The notes: a model not told the origin generated them from the sequence alone. Positions 22,801 through 34,290 are shown, counted from the first letter of the stretch. The stretch: 64,000 nt of DNA from Chimonanthus salicifolius (GCA_013350335.1 CM023540.1:2790001-2854000), one strand, 5' to 3'. Translations and numbers: made by a program.

Positions 22801-23366
22801 TGAAATCAAAGACAAAAATATGTTACAAAGATTTCTTGGATGTTTAAATTATGTAGCCTTCTTCTATCAAGACTTGGCAAAAGATAGAAAATTTCTCCAA
22901 GATAGATTAAAGAAAAATCCTAAAGAATGGACCTCCAACCATACCAATGCCGTAAAAAGGATTAAAGAAAGTGTTAAAAATCCTTCCTTGCAGATGTTTA
23001 TCTGATCCAGAAGCCTTCAAAATAGTATAAACAGATGCTTCTGACATCAGTTATGGAGGAATCCCCTTACAACAAAAGGATTCAAAAGAAGAATTAATAA
23101 GACTCAATTCCGGTCTGTGGAATGAAGCCCAAAAGAAATATTCAACCGTCAAAAAGGAAGTTCTTGCCATTGTTCTCTGTGTAACAAAATTCCAACATGA
23201 TTTATTAAACAAAGAATTTCTCATCAGAGTAGACGCCAAGGCTGCAAAGAAATTCTAGAAAACGATGTCAAAAATCTTGTTTCAAAACAAATATTTGCCA
23301 AATGGCAAGTCATTTTATCTGTCTTTGAGTTCAAGATTGAATTTATCAATGGAAATTCTAATTCTC
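22801..23366 (+). pseudogene. EPRV copy A: RT connection and RNase H, broken
   Basis: The connection (LGCLNYVAFFYQDLAKD) is followed by RNase H: TDAS (catalytic Asp, near 23033), KEVLAI (Glu) and RVDAKA (Asp), then a terminal FEFKIEFINGNSNSL near 23327-23370. Several stops break it, for example TAA near 23029. It is truncated at its very end by a deletion that joins it to the ORF2 tail. Confidence 0.88.
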
Positions 23367-23683
23367 TCCCTGCATGATTGGGATTCTAATCATGATCCTG
23401 ACGAAAATCTTGATAACGAAGGTGTGCCCCTTGAGAACCTTCATCCTCGATGGGACCCTGACTCTCATGTCAATCCCGACGGATCAGTTACTGAGTACCT
23501 TCGTGGTGGAAAATTCTGGTATTCCTCAGCCAAGGACAAAGGAAAAGAAAAGGAAATGGAGTCTCGGTTGGCTGAATTATTCCGCATGAACTCTGCAAAA
23601 GCTAAAGATTTGATGAAAAAGAAGATATGACAAATGAAAAAGAAGATATGACAAATGACAAAGTGAGATCCTGTTGATTGTTG
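23367..23683 (+). pseudogene. EPRV copy A: ORF2 C-terminal tail, first copy
   Basis: The sequence jumps from the RNase H terminus into the ORF2 tail (DWDSNHDPDENLDNEG, LHPRWDPDSHVNPDG, AELFRMNSAKAKDL), so most of ORF2 is deleted here. A 21-bp duplication of the last codons is visible at about 23617-23660. The segment ends two bases into the primer-binding site and then jumps back to mid-ORF2. Confidence 0.85.
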
Positions 23684-24261
23684 AGGTGAAAAAAGATTTA
23701 TATGGTCACACTTGTCTTTTGCAAACTACGTATCAAAAATAGTGGCCTAAAATTGAAAATGATACATATGAGAGAATTCTGAATCAAATCTCTCCTCTTG
23801 AAAAATCAAATGATCCTCTTCCAGATGAAACCTCTCGTGAAAATGAAATGGTCATGGCTGATCTCTTAGCCAAGAAAGTTTCCAAAGAAATTGCTCGAGA
23901 AAAATCTCCCGAGCCAATGGACGTCTCTGTTGAATCCTTCAATTTTGAAGAAAAGATCAAGCAAATCTTAGAAAAATATCTTCCAAAGAAGAAAGACACT
24001 CTTCATTATTGGGATTCTAATCATGATCCAGATGAAAATCTTGATGACGAAGTTGTGCCCCTTGAAAATCTCCATCCTCGTTGGGACCCAAACTCTCATG
24101 TTAATCCTGACGGTTCAGTTACTGAGTATCTGCGTTGTGGAAAATTTTGGTACACATCTGCTAAAGACAAAGGAAAAGAAAAAGAAAAGGTATCTCAGCT
24201 GGCTGAATTATTTCGAAGAAATTCTGCTAAAGCTAAGGAATTGATGAAAAAAAAGATATAA
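23684..24261 (+). pseudogene. EPRV copy A: ORF2 middle and C-terminus, second copy
   Basis: Begins at VKKDLYGHTC, includes SPEPMDVSVESFNFEEK and repeats the tail module (WDSNHDPDENLDDE, LHPRWDPNSHVNPDG). The frame 23848-24261 (137 codons) is open to the natural end. ORF2 function is unknown; its place after RNase H fits the unknown or transactivator-like last ORF of caulimovirids. Confidence 0.82.
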
Positions 24262-24281
24262 TATTTCGATCCTTATCGTTT

Positions 24282-24299
24282 TGGTATCAGAGCCAGGTT
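24282..24299 (+). other. EPRV copy A primer-binding site
   Basis: TGGTATCAGAGCCAGGTT is an 18-base match to the complement of the 3' end of plant initiator tRNA-Met. Copies B and D match for about 14 bases (TGGTATCAGAGCCA). It lies just after the ORF2 stop. The following 83 bases are leader, ending at the inversion junction near 24382. Confidence 0.92.
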
Positions 24300-24382
24300 G
24301 GCCTTATCTCTTTTGGTGGGGCTATAGCCAGATGTCTTGCTTAGTTGAAAAGTAGCTAAAGTTGTTCCATGGTGTCCCATCC

Positions 24383-24536
24383 CATTTGAAGTAACAAGAA
24401 TTCTGTTACCAGTGTAAAGATATAATTCTGATTGACTTGGGTCTTTTCTTAGAGTAAAACCCTTTTGGCTTTCTTCTTGTTCTGCCAATTTCTCCTTTCC
24501 TTTCTTCTAGATGAATAGAGAAAAACTACTCGCCAT
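24383..24536 (-). pseudogene. EPRV copy B: N-terminus of ORF2, truncated
   Basis: The start codon is at 24536 (MASS). A Gln codon has become TAG about ten codons in. The frame KLAEQEESQKGFTLRKDPSQ matches 47764-48034. The copy is cut at about 24383, where sequence of copy A begins in the opposite orientation. Confidence 0.82.
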
Positions 24537-24990
24537 TTTGTCTTCCCTGAAGAAATTCTCTAGTAAGAAAATCAGGGAGAGAATTAGAATTTCCATTGAT
24601 AAATTCAATCTTGAACTCAAAGACGGATAAAATGACTTGCCATCTGGCAAATATTTGTTTTTCACATCCTTTTCTAGAATTTCTTTTGCAGCCTTGGCGT
24701 CTACTCTGATGAGAAATTCTTTGTTTAATAAATCATGTTGGAATTTTGTTACACAGAGAACAATGGCAAGAACTTCCTTTTTGATGGTTGAATATCTCTT
24801 TTGGGCTTCATTCCAAAGACCGGAATTGAGTCTTATTAATTCTTCTTTTGAATCCTTTTGTTGTAAGGGGATTCCTCCATAACCGATGTCAGAAGCATCT
24901 GTTTATACTATTTTGAAGGCTTCTGGATCAGATAAACATCTGCAAGGAAGATTTTTAACACCTTTTTTAATCCTTTTTACAACATTGGTA
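24537..24990 (-). pseudogene. EPRV copy B: RNase H, broken
   Basis: Reverse-strand homologue of 23020-23370, including the TDAS region near 24900 and the RVDAKAAKE segment near 24700. Stops and a small deletion near 24655 break the frame. Confidence 0.82.
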
Positions 24991-25720
24991 TGGTTGAAGG
25001 TCCATTCTTTAGGATTTTTCTTTAATCTATCTTGGAGAAATTTTCTATCTTTTCCCAAGTCCTGATAGAAGAAGGCTACATAATTTAAACATCCAAGAAA
25101 TCTTTGTAACATATTTTTGTCTTTGATTTCATCTGGGAACTTATCAGCAAATTGAATTACTCTGTTGGTAGGAGTAATTTTTCTATCTTCTATTTCAAAT
25201 CCTAAGAATCTGATTTTCTGTTGGAACAAATTCATTTTCCTTTTGGACAAGACTAGACCATTTTCTTTTGTAATTCTTTTGAATATATTCAAATGTTTCC
25301 AATATTGATCCACTTGCCTTGTTAAGCAAGTCTTGCGTATTAGGCAGGGGATACCTAATAGATTGCAATACTTTGTTTAAAGGTTTATAATTGATAACCA
25401 AACTTGGAACTCCTCTTTCAATTTCAGCGGCTTTTTCCACATAGAATGCTGTACAACTCCAAGGGGATTTGTTTTTTCTGATCAATCCCTTTTTTAATAA
25501 ATCACTTATTTCTTCTTGACAAAGTTTTAAATGTTTTACATCCATTTGGGATGGACGGGCTTTTGTAGGAATATCCTTTTCATCAAATCCTTTAATGTAT
25601 GGTAGACTTACAATGTGCCTCTTTTTATTCCAGAATGCAGAGGGTAATTGAGAGCAACATTCATCTTCAAATTGCTTTGTGAGATTTTCTATTTTTTCTT
25701 TAAACTCTTTTTTCTCCAAA
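24991..25720 (-). pseudogene. EPRV copy B: reverse transcriptase with palm deletion
   Basis: The frames 25195-25719 and 24903-25313 hold the RT N-terminus and connection, but the palm including YIDD is missing: the sequence jumps from NTQDLLN to the DQYWKHLNIF segment at about 25316. Compared with copy D, about 230 bp are lost. Confidence 0.88.
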
Positions 25721-26200
25721 ATTTTTGTAATTTGCGCAATTTTTATTTCACTTTTTAGTCCATTTACATAATTCTCTTTGGTGGCTATGACTTGGTTTAT
25801 CTTTTGGATTTTTGTTTCACAGGGATCATCTATGAAATCAAGATTTACATTTATGCCTTTGATATTTGTTGAGATTCCCTTAGTGTTTACTGAAAAAGGT
25901 TGGATTAAAAGGATAAACGGGGATCCAAGAAGTACATCATTAACAATATCTTCTGAAATAATAAAGGGTGAAGTAACACAGACTCCTTGGAATCAAACAT
26001 GAACATTTGAAATTTTTCTTTCCATGGAAATACTTGTTCCATTGGCAGCAGATGCAAATTGTTTTGACTCACTTGTAAATTCAATAGGGACGATTCCCAA
26101 TCTAATGACATTTAAATCTGCTCCAGTGTCAATAATGGCATTAACAATTTTCTAAAAAAAAATTATTTTTATTTTCACTTGGACTCTCCACTGTTGATAG
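25721..26200 (-). pseudogene. EPRV copy B: aspartic protease
   Basis: The DTGAD codons lie at 26130-26116 and the DVLLGSPF segment near 25930. A TAG/TGA disturbs the middle (near 25998) and a stop precedes DTGAD at about 26152. Confidence 0.85.
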
Positions 26201-28740
26201 ATACATTTAGTAGGGATCACTCCAGTAGAGACTCTGCTAATTTCTCCTTTAATTCTTTGGACAAATTTTTCTTTATTGTATTCTCCAAAAGCACCATCAT
26301 TTTCTAGTAAGGTGACTCTTTCATCAAGCTCATTTTCCCTTTTGGTTAATTCTAATCTTAACTTTTTTGGTCATTTAATTCTCTTTGTAGATCTCCAAGA
26401 GTTAATGGTCTGTTTATAGTATGGATTTTTCAGCCCTAATCATAAGGTCAATTAAGGAATAAGTTGGCGTATGAAATGTTTCTTTTGTCCTTTTTGGGTA
26501 ATATGGAGATTCATCATTTTTTGTTTGCGAACTCTCTCCTTCTTCTTCCCCTCCCAATTTTGAAATTTGATTTAAAAATTGAACTTTTTTCTCTGGATCA
26601 GGGATATTATCAATCATTTCAAGGAGTAATTTTTGAGGGGCAGTTAGGACATGAATATGTATAGCAAGATCCTCATCAGAGGGTAATGACCATTCTCCTT
26701 CAGTACCATCATCATCAGAATTACATGTACATGCTTGAAATTGTTTAATGAGTTGAAGATTAGGAATATTTTCTTCAAAACTAGATTCATCAATTGATGA
26801 GCTAGACTCATGTTCTTCTTAGGAATTTAATTCAGAGTCTTCTCTATCAGAAATTTCTTCATCATCCTCTTTAGTAATTTTTCTAAGTTCCTTCTTAGGA
26901 TATTTTTCCTTTTTGAAACATTTGTTTGAATAGTGACCCTTTTTTCCACAAGTATAGCAAGTAGGTATTTTTCCAGTTGGGTTTTCTCTTTTAGGATTTT
27001 TTTAGATTTTCTTTTGAATAAAGGAGTATCATAATTTTTCTTTGAGAATTGACTCTTGGATCTGCTATATTTGTATTTCTTCATCATTTTATTTCTTCTT
27101 TCGGGGATAAATCTAGAACACGAAGGTTTTCTTTTTTATTCTGGTGTTTGGTCCAAACCAAATTGGTAAGCAGAAATCTCCTAATTCTCTGTCTCCATCG
27201 TATTTTCTCATTTTTTCAGCTTGTTTACTGATCTTTGAGTCAGTGCAGAGCGCAATGCCAACCTTATTCATCCTTTATATAATTCCTCCGAATGTCAACA
27301 TGCTGTAATTAGTAGTACTATCCATTTCTTCTCTCAAGGAGTTACGCACCTTTTCAGCAAACAAGGGTGGTAATCCAGATATGAACCTTTCTTTCCAAAT
27401 ATCAGAATTACAATCATTCAGTTGGTATACCTTTGATAAAAATACATTTTTATACCAACGAAATTCTCCTAAGGTTCTACATCTTAGACGATGTAATTGC
27501 TGCCAATTTTTCTCCTTAATTAGAGCAATTCCTCCACTGAATTCATTGAGGATGCATAAAAGTAGGACACTGACACAATCAGATTGTGTTTCATAATTTT
27601 CAGGGATTTGACTAGTGCCTGCTTCAAGTTTGATATTGGGATCTACTAAATTTCCTGTGATTTTATCTCTGTATATAATTCTTCCATATTCATCTAATTT
27701 GACAGCATTTTCAATTTCAAGTCTTTGGGCTCCAGATAATCCATATTCCACCATCCTCTTAATATCCCATTAAAAGAGGTGGTTATCATGAGAATGATGT
27801 TTCTTGGAGTGTTTCCCCTAACTTCACAAGCATTAGAATATATCAGCATACTATGGACCATTTGGATTATTTGATATTCGGTTAATCCATCTAAATTCCA
27901 TTCATATAAGGAATTTTCCTAATATGATAGGTCCTAAGTATATATGGGGCTTCTTCAAGTTGCAGATCTACAAGAGTTGGTCTGGAATAATAATTCTTTG
28001 TTGTAGGCAGTTCTGCTTGGGGATTCCATTTCTTTAAGCGGTTTATTAGAAAGTTTTCTGACGCAGAGACTGTGAGGATGCTAAATCCTTTTCCCCCAAC
28101 ATTGAGACTTTCCATTCTAGTAGTTAATTCTTTTTGCATTTCATCTATCATTTTAAACTGTCGTTCTTGCAAAATAATTCCTGATGGCAATTTTCTAGGA
28201 ACATATATCACATTTGTAGGGATTTCTTATGAACTTTCTTCTTTCCCTTTATTTAATTCTGGTTTTGTTCTAATTGTTCTTTCTATCCTTTCCGTTTATT
28301 CTCCAATGGTTAATAAGGATAGATTAGCATAATTATTTTGTTCAATTATATCTCCAAAGCTCCTTGCTATGTCAATTCCATTTATTTCGGTTTTTGATTC
28401 AAATATGGATCCATTTTTGATAGGCATAGCAAAATTCTTGGTTTCTTTTGAGGCAGAAATATCAAGTTTCTCCATGGTGGGTGAGATCTTTGAATCTCTT
28501 TTCCTTCAACGTCTTTCCATGTTCTAGACGTTTTTCCTATAACTCTTATTTGTTTTGGGCTTTGGGTTTCTTCTTTTTTATCTTTTCCTTTCTTAAAATA
28601 TTCCTTAAACTAATCAAAGAAAGGCATATTTCTTTCTTCTTCTTCCATTTGGTAATACCATAACCCTCTCATTTTCTCTTTTTCTTCTAAGCTAAAGGTT
28701 TTGAAAAACCAATCTTTTAGAGGGTGATTTTTCAGATTTT
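26201..28740 (-). pseudogene. EPRV copy B: capsid region with CCHC knuckle and linker
   Basis: In virus sense: N-terminal capsid near 28740-28490, capsid core frames 28211-27891 and 27754-27275, Lys-rich stretch and CCHC knuckle (26959-26918, CYTCGKKGHYSNKC), acidic Ser-rich segment, and linker to 26201. Frameshifts separate the open pieces, for example near 27760, 27250 and 27130. Confidence 0.85.
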
Positions 28741-29889
28741 CTCGTAGGTATGATTTGTCAATTTCAAATTTTTTTACGGTTTCCTTTGGCTTTTGGATAC
28801 TAACCATTCTTATGTCTCCATGGAGGAAATCATTCTCACTGAGGTTGTAGGTCCTTTCTGATGAAGTTCTTTTATACACGGGGTGTTCAATTCCACTTTC
28901 TCACTGCTTTTTTGATCATCATCAACTTCTTCCAGTTTAAAACTTCTCCTAGCTTTTTCCATTTTTCTCCTAAAATTGACTTCAACATTGCCATTTGGTA
29001 ATTTGACTATGCTTTTTAAATCATCTGTTATTTCATTTACTCTTGGGGTGACATCTTCTATTTGCCAATTTCCTGGGAGAACAACCTCTTCCCAGCTAAT
29101 AACTTTTGGGATAAACACATTATTATTAAAGTTTGTTTCCATAAGAACTGTGGTTTTTTCTTTATCAACTTTATCATTGTAGGCTATCATGGGAAAGACA
29201 AAGATCACGGATTTGTAGAACATCTGATAGACTATAGCAAAATGTTTACTTCTTGGACTCATCTTTAATCCTTTACTTTGGAATCCAATGGTTGCATAAT
29301 CAAGGACATCATCATCTTGAGCATCCACTGTGATGTTTGGGAAACAATTGAAATAAACAAGTCCATGACAGAGACTTGATTCAACCATGGCATATAGAGA
29401 ATCATCAAACTCGTCATGTCTCTGATCTCTCACATAAGCACATACAGAAACATTTAATCCTAATCGAAATAGTGTTTTGATTCCTATCTGAATTAATCCT
29501 ATGTGTAGGTAGTTATATTTGGTCCTGATTTGTTCAATAATTCTTCTTTCAAGAATTCTAATTGTCTGTTTTCCTCCAGAGAGGGAGACAGTTTTTTCAA
29601 CAGTTTTGATGTGGTAATCATTTTGCTCTTCAAATGTGCCATTACTATATATTTCTATTACAGGTAACGTTGGCATTTTCCAATTGGATATGGCTTAGTC
29701 AAAGTTTTCATACACCTTTTCTTCAGAATTTTTTATTTTTTCTGGATTTTCTTTAGCTATACTGGGATGAGGAAAGTTGGGCAAAGTAGATTGGTAAGAT
29801 GAGGAAGATGAAGTAGACCTATTACAAGGATGCTAAAATGACTTAAACCAATTCTTAAAAAGTTTTGTTTTTCCCTTAGAATTTTCCAT
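28741..29889 (-). pseudogene. EPRV copy B: movement protein, broken
   Basis: The start codon at 29889 (MENSKGKTKLF) is followed by a base loss near 29835. The frame 29676-28810 is open for 288 codons and carries the 30K-type core (SLCHGLVYFNC, FIPKVISWEEVV). The acidic tail lost about 60 bp near 28905 relative to copy C. Confidence 0.88.
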
Positions 29890-30137
29890 TTGAGTGGCTC
29901 GTTAAAAGCAGAAAAAATTCTGTCAACGATTTACAACCCTTAATGCCTGATCACGGCCAGAAGTGGGACTTACAACGCGACCACACTTTTGGAAAAATAA
30001 ACGAGGCACAAAAGTGGAGAATAAGAAGGAAAATAAAAGCTCTAAAGAGAATTGGATAAATCAACTAGGTTAAAAAAACTTCAGATCCTAGATAATAGAT
30101 TTAATTCATCTTGCTATTAAAAGGTCTTGGCAAAGAT

Positions 30138-30374
30138 TTAAACCCGAGATAATAATTCTAATTCTTCATTCAAAAGGTTACAATATTCTCTTACACGATT
30201 ACACAAGGATACTAATGTAGATCTCCTAATAGTATGTATGCGGATAACAAGATATCTTCCGACAGCTATATTTTCGTCTATTTGTCGAATAGCATTTTCT
30301 AATCTTCTAAGTTGATTTTGACGACGTCTGAGATCACGCAATAATTCTTCTCTCCTAACAAAACGAGGAGACAT
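30138..30374 (-). CDS. EPRV copy B: ORF1, open 78-codon basic coiled-coil protein
   Basis: A full-length frame equal in length to the copy at 34291-34527. Arg/Glu-rich heptads (RREELLRDLRRRQNQLRRLE) predict a coiled coil, followed by IHTIRRSTLVSL and LLNEELELL. It precedes MP by about 250 bases. A virion-associated-protein-like role is a guess from size, charge and coiled coil; no homology is recognised. Confidence 0.6.
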   Translation of the reverse strand: MSPRFVRREELLRDLRRRQNQLRRLENAIRQIDENIAVGRYLVIRIHTIRRSTLVSLCNRVREYCNLLNEELELLSRV

Positions 30375-30519
30375 CTCAAAAAGCCATTGCTTGTAATTTT
30401 GATTCTGTCGTGAATACTTCTAATTGGAACACAACATACGCTTAAATTAAAATTATTCTTTGTCTTTCATACCGTTGATGTCGTGGGTTATTTCTATGAG
30501 TGCATATTTGGAGGTGTTG

Positions 30520-30606
30520 TCATACGTGTTCAAGAAGAATTTCTATTTTTCTCAATGTTCGAACATCATCATAATACTTCTTAAGCAAAGCAAGACAAAT
30601 CGACAT
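30520..30606 (-). CDS. EPRV copy B: leader small ORF (28 codons)
   Basis: ATG lies four bases after the candidate splice acceptor. The peptide shares LALLKKYYDDV and LRKIEILLEH with the 34-codon versions in copies D and E, but ends early (TGA). A regulatory uORF or tiny helical peptide is possible. Confidence 0.45.
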   Translation of the reverse strand: MSICLALLKKYYDDVRTLRKIEILLEHV

Positions 30607-30609
30607 ATT

Positions 30610-30682
30610 CTATAAAGAAAGACAACATGATTAGATTATTACAAACTTATATTGACAAACTCATAAAATCTTTATTACTTAC
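30610..30682 (-). other. EPRV copy B: candidate leader intron (73 bp) containing AATAAA
   Basis: Donor GTAAGT (30682-30677) and acceptor TTTCTTTATAG (ending at 30610). The AATAAA reads at 30676-30671, overlapping the donor end. The same layout is found in D (54260-54187) and E (55159-55232). Confidence 0.45.
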
Positions 30683-30790
30683 AGACAACTTACAATACTT
30701 TAAGCTTAAGAAGCTCCTATTCTTCACACCTTGATTTTTTGGTTCAAGTCTAAGCTCTAATAATCTATCTTTAAAAGCAAACATAAGGCT

Positions 30791-30799
30791 CCTTATATA
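30791..30799 (-). promoter_or_regulatory. EPRV copy B: pregenomic-type promoter TATA box
   Basis: The minus strand reads TATATAAGG, close in form to caulimovirid pregenomic promoters. It lies about 115 bases upstream of the AATAAA. Copies C, D and E have TTTATAAGG here. Confidence 0.7.
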
Positions 30800-31055
30800 G
30801 ATGGAGCAAACACACAATGGACACTCTCTCATCTGACCATGAGAGGACAGCACTAAGAAATGAACAGGAAAAAAGACTCTTGTGGACACAAACAACCAAA
30901 CCATATTTACAAAAGGGATTCCCCACTTGGAGAAACAGTAAAAAGATACAATAATAGAGGTGTCTTTTGATTGGATGGGACACCAAAGACTTTAGCAACT
31001 TTTCATTCTAATATGACATCTGGCAATATAACCCCACTAAAAGAGATAAGTCCAA

Positions 31056-31069
31056 TGGCTCTGATACCA
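31056..31069 (-). other. EPRV copy B: primer-binding site between tandem units
   Basis: TGGTATCAGAGCCA on the minus strand lies between the end of ORF2 of the upstream unit (31085) and the leader of the downstream unit. Confidence 0.9.
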
Positions 31070-31084
31070 ACAATCAACAGGATC

Positions 31085-32413
31085 TCACTTTGTCATTTGT
31101 GATATCTTCATTTTCATCAAATCTTTAGCTTTTGCAGAGTTCATACGGAATAATTCAGCCAACCGAGACTCCATTTCCTTTTCTTTTCCTTTGTCCTTAC
31201 CTGAGGAATACTAGAATTTTCCACCACGAAGGTACTTAGTAACTGATCCGTCGGGATTGACATGAGAGTCAGGGTCCCATCGAGGATGAAGATTCTCAAG
31301 GGGCACACCTTCGTCATCAAGATTTTCTTCAGGATCATGATTAGAATCCCAATCATGCTGATCACCTTTCTTTTTTGGCAAATATTCTTCTAAAATCTGT
31401 TTAATCTTTTCTTCAAAATTAACAGATTCAACGGACATATCCATAGGATCAGGGGATTTTTCACGAGCAATTTCTTTAGCAATTTTCTTGGCTAAGAGAT
31501 CAGCCATGACCAGTTTCATTATCAAGAGACTTTTCATCTGAAAGAGGATCATTAGTCTTTTCAGGATGAGAGATTTGATTCAAAATTCCATCATAAGAAT
31601 CATTCTCGATTTTAGGCCACCATTTTTGGTACATAATTTGAAAAAGACAAGTGTGACCATATAAATCTTTTTTCACCTCAAATTTCCATTGGAGAATGTA
31701 TGGAATATGGAATTTCGCAAAGAAATGAAGAACATTAATCATATCACAAGAGACTTTTTCTTCAACTTGGCCAAATTTAATAAATAGATAACAAAAATTA
31801 TCAGGAAGGATTTTCAGGAAGCACCAAAATGAGACCACCAAGTGAAGAGAAACCAAGATGGGAAATTGTGGTGAATAGGCGTGACATCAAGACTTTCTTC
31901 TTTAAATCTAATAAACCAAGAATGACTATACTGACGATTTTGCCACATTAACACAAATTTCCATGCGTTAATATAATCCCAATAATTAAAGAACTCAGTC
32001 GAATTATAGAGCTGGACTGGTCTTGTCATGTAAAGAGGACCATCCCAATCTTCCTCAGTGAGGATTTTAAGAATAGTGAACTTTGAAAAGTTGATGATAC
32101 CATTTGCATTTTTGTTGTGGAAGATGAGGACACTTTTCGTTTGATGTAAAATATTGAGATACCATTCACGGGTTTTTCTCTTGCCCGAGAAATAATAATG
32201 AAGTCCCTTTCCAAAGAGAAAATATACATTATCGTCAACAGATCTTTCTTCCATAAGACAATCTGAAGTAACAAGAATTCTGTTACTAATGTAAAGATAT
32301 AATTCTGATTGACTTGGGTATTTTCTTGGAGTAAAACCCTTTTGGCTTTCTTCTTGTTCTGCCAATTTCTCCTTTCCTTTCTTCTGGATGAATGGAGAAG
32401 AACTACTCGCCAT
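31085..32413 (-). pseudogene. EPRV copy B: ORF2, most complete version in the window
   Basis: About 1.33 kb from MASSSS (32413) to the TGA at 31087-31085. Open pieces are 32413-31814, 31856-31500 and 31552-31211, so at least two frameshifts are present. Motifs in order: EEDWDGPLYMTRPVQLYN, YINAWKFVLMWQNRQYSHSW, HFFAKFHIPY, then the acidic DSNHDPEENLDDEG tail. The aromatic mid-region suggests a folded domain. Function unknown; the position fits caulimovirid last ORFs. Confidence 0.8.
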
Positions 32414-33501
32414 TTTGTCTTCCCTGAAGAAATTCTCTAGTAAGAAAATCAGGGAGAGAATTAGAATTTCCATTAATAAATTCAATCTTGAACTCAAAGA
32501 TGGATAAAATGGCTTGCCATCTGGCAAATATTTGTTTTGAAACAAGATTTATCACATCCTTTTCTAGAATTTCTTTTGCAGCGTTGGCGTCTACTCTGAT
32601 GAGAAATTCTTTATTTATTACACGTTGGAATTTTGTTACACAGAGAGCAATGGCAAGAACTTCCTTTTTGATGGTTGAATATTTCTTTTGGGCTTCATTC
32701 CAAAGACCGGAATTGAATCTTATTAATTCTTCTTTTGAATCCTTTTGTTGTTAAGAGGATTCCTCCATAACCGATGTCAGAAGCATCTGTTTGTACTATT
32801 TTGAAGGCTTCTGGATCAGATAAACATCTGCGAGGAAGATTTTTAACACTTTCTTTAATCCTTTTTACAGCATTGGTATGGTTGGAGGTCCATTCTTTAG
32901 GATTTTTCTTTAATCTATCTTGGAGAATTTTTCTATCTTTTGCCAAGTCTTGATAGAAGAAGGCTACATAATTTAAACGTCCAAGAAATCTTTGTAACAT
33001 ATTTTTGTCTTTGATTTCATCTGGGAACTTATCAGCAAATTGAATTACTCTGTTGGTAGGAGTAATTTTTCTGTCTTCTAAGAATCTGATTTTCTGTTGG
33101 AACAAATTCATTTTCCTTTTGGACAAGACTAGACCATTTTCTTTTGTAATTCTTTTGAATATATTCAAATGTTTCCAATGTTGATCCACTGATTCTGAAA
33201 ATATAAGAATGTCATCAATGTAAACATTGGTAAACTGGGTGTAAGATGAAAAAATATTATTCATGATATTTTGAAATTCAGATGGGGCATTTTTTAATCC
33301 AAATGGCATAACATTCCATTCATAAAGTCCCACGGGGATTGCAAATGCAGTTTTATATCTATCTTCTTCTTTTATCTGAATCTGTCAAAATCCTGATTTT
33401 AAGTCGAATTTTGAAAATATTTTGGCATTGTTTAGCCTATTAAGCAAGTCTTGCGTATTAGGCCGGGGATACCTAATAGATTGCAATACTTTGTTTAAAG
33501 G
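32414..33501 (-). pseudogene. EPRV copy B: RT palm to RNase H of an upstream tandem unit
   Basis: The RT begins mid-domain at NKVLQSIRY (33500), where copy C starts in the opposite direction. YIDD is at 33222-33211. The frame 33333-32695 (212 codons) is open apart from a four-codon loss after KIRFLE. RNase H continues to 32430 with stops. The identical RT position in the next unit is at 25333, giving an 8118-bp repeat distance. Confidence 0.9.
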
Positions 33502-34290
33502 CATTGGACTTATCCCTTTTGGTGGGGGTATATTGCCAGATGTCATATTAGAATGAAAAGTTGCTAAAGTTGTTTTGTCTTTGGTGTCCCATCCAATCAA
33601 AAGACATCTCTATTATCAAGCCAAAAAAGATGGTGTTGCTTTTTTGGTGGGGGTATGCTGCCAGATGTCTTAGAATTATCAAAAGAAGATAAAGTTGTTC
33701 TTAGTGTGCATCCCATTTCGTCAAAAGATGCTTCACTTATTGTATCTTTTTATTGTGTCCCCAAGTGGGGAATCTCTTTTTGTAAAGTTGGTTTGGAAGG
33801 TTGTGTCTGCAAAAAGTCCTTTTACTTTGTGTGTTGTCCTCTCTTGGTTGGAAGAGAGTTTATCCATTGTGCCCTTGCTCCATCTTTATAAGGAGCTCTG
33901 TGTTTTCATTTTAGATCATCGACATTTGAAATCAAAATATAGAAGCTGTAAGTGTGAGCTTGTAAGTCTAAAGTGTGCTAAAGCTTGGAGTCCTGTACTC
34001 AGTCTATAAGTAATAAAACTCTTATAAGCTTGTTATTATCTAATCACGTTGTCTTTCTTTATAGAATATGTCAAATCTCTTGCCTTGCTTAAGAAGTATT
34101 ATGATGATGTTCTAACATTGAGAAAAATAGAAATTCTTCTTGAACACATACGACAATACCTGCACTCATAGAAATAACCCACGACATCAACGATATGAAA
34201 GACGAAGAATAATTTTAATCCAAGCTTATGCTGTGTTCCAATTAGAAGTATTCAAGACATAATCAAAATTACAAGCAATGGCCTTCTAAG
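33502..34290 (+). promoter_or_regulatory. EPRV copy C: leader and promoter region
   Basis: Starts just at the end of the primer site and holds two copies of the TTTTGGTGGGGGTATG unit (33514 and 33640), the TATA box TTTATAAGG (33885-33893), AATAAA (34012-34017) and a splice-acceptor-like TTTCTTTATAG (34064). The donor is mutated (GT to AT at about 34006). The small ORF at 34068 is frameshifted by a base loss. Confidence 0.75.

Noticed and set aside
24282..24299. Possible tRNA-Met gene
   Set aside because: Only the 18 bases complementary to the tRNA 3' end are present; no cloverleaf. It is a primer-binding site.
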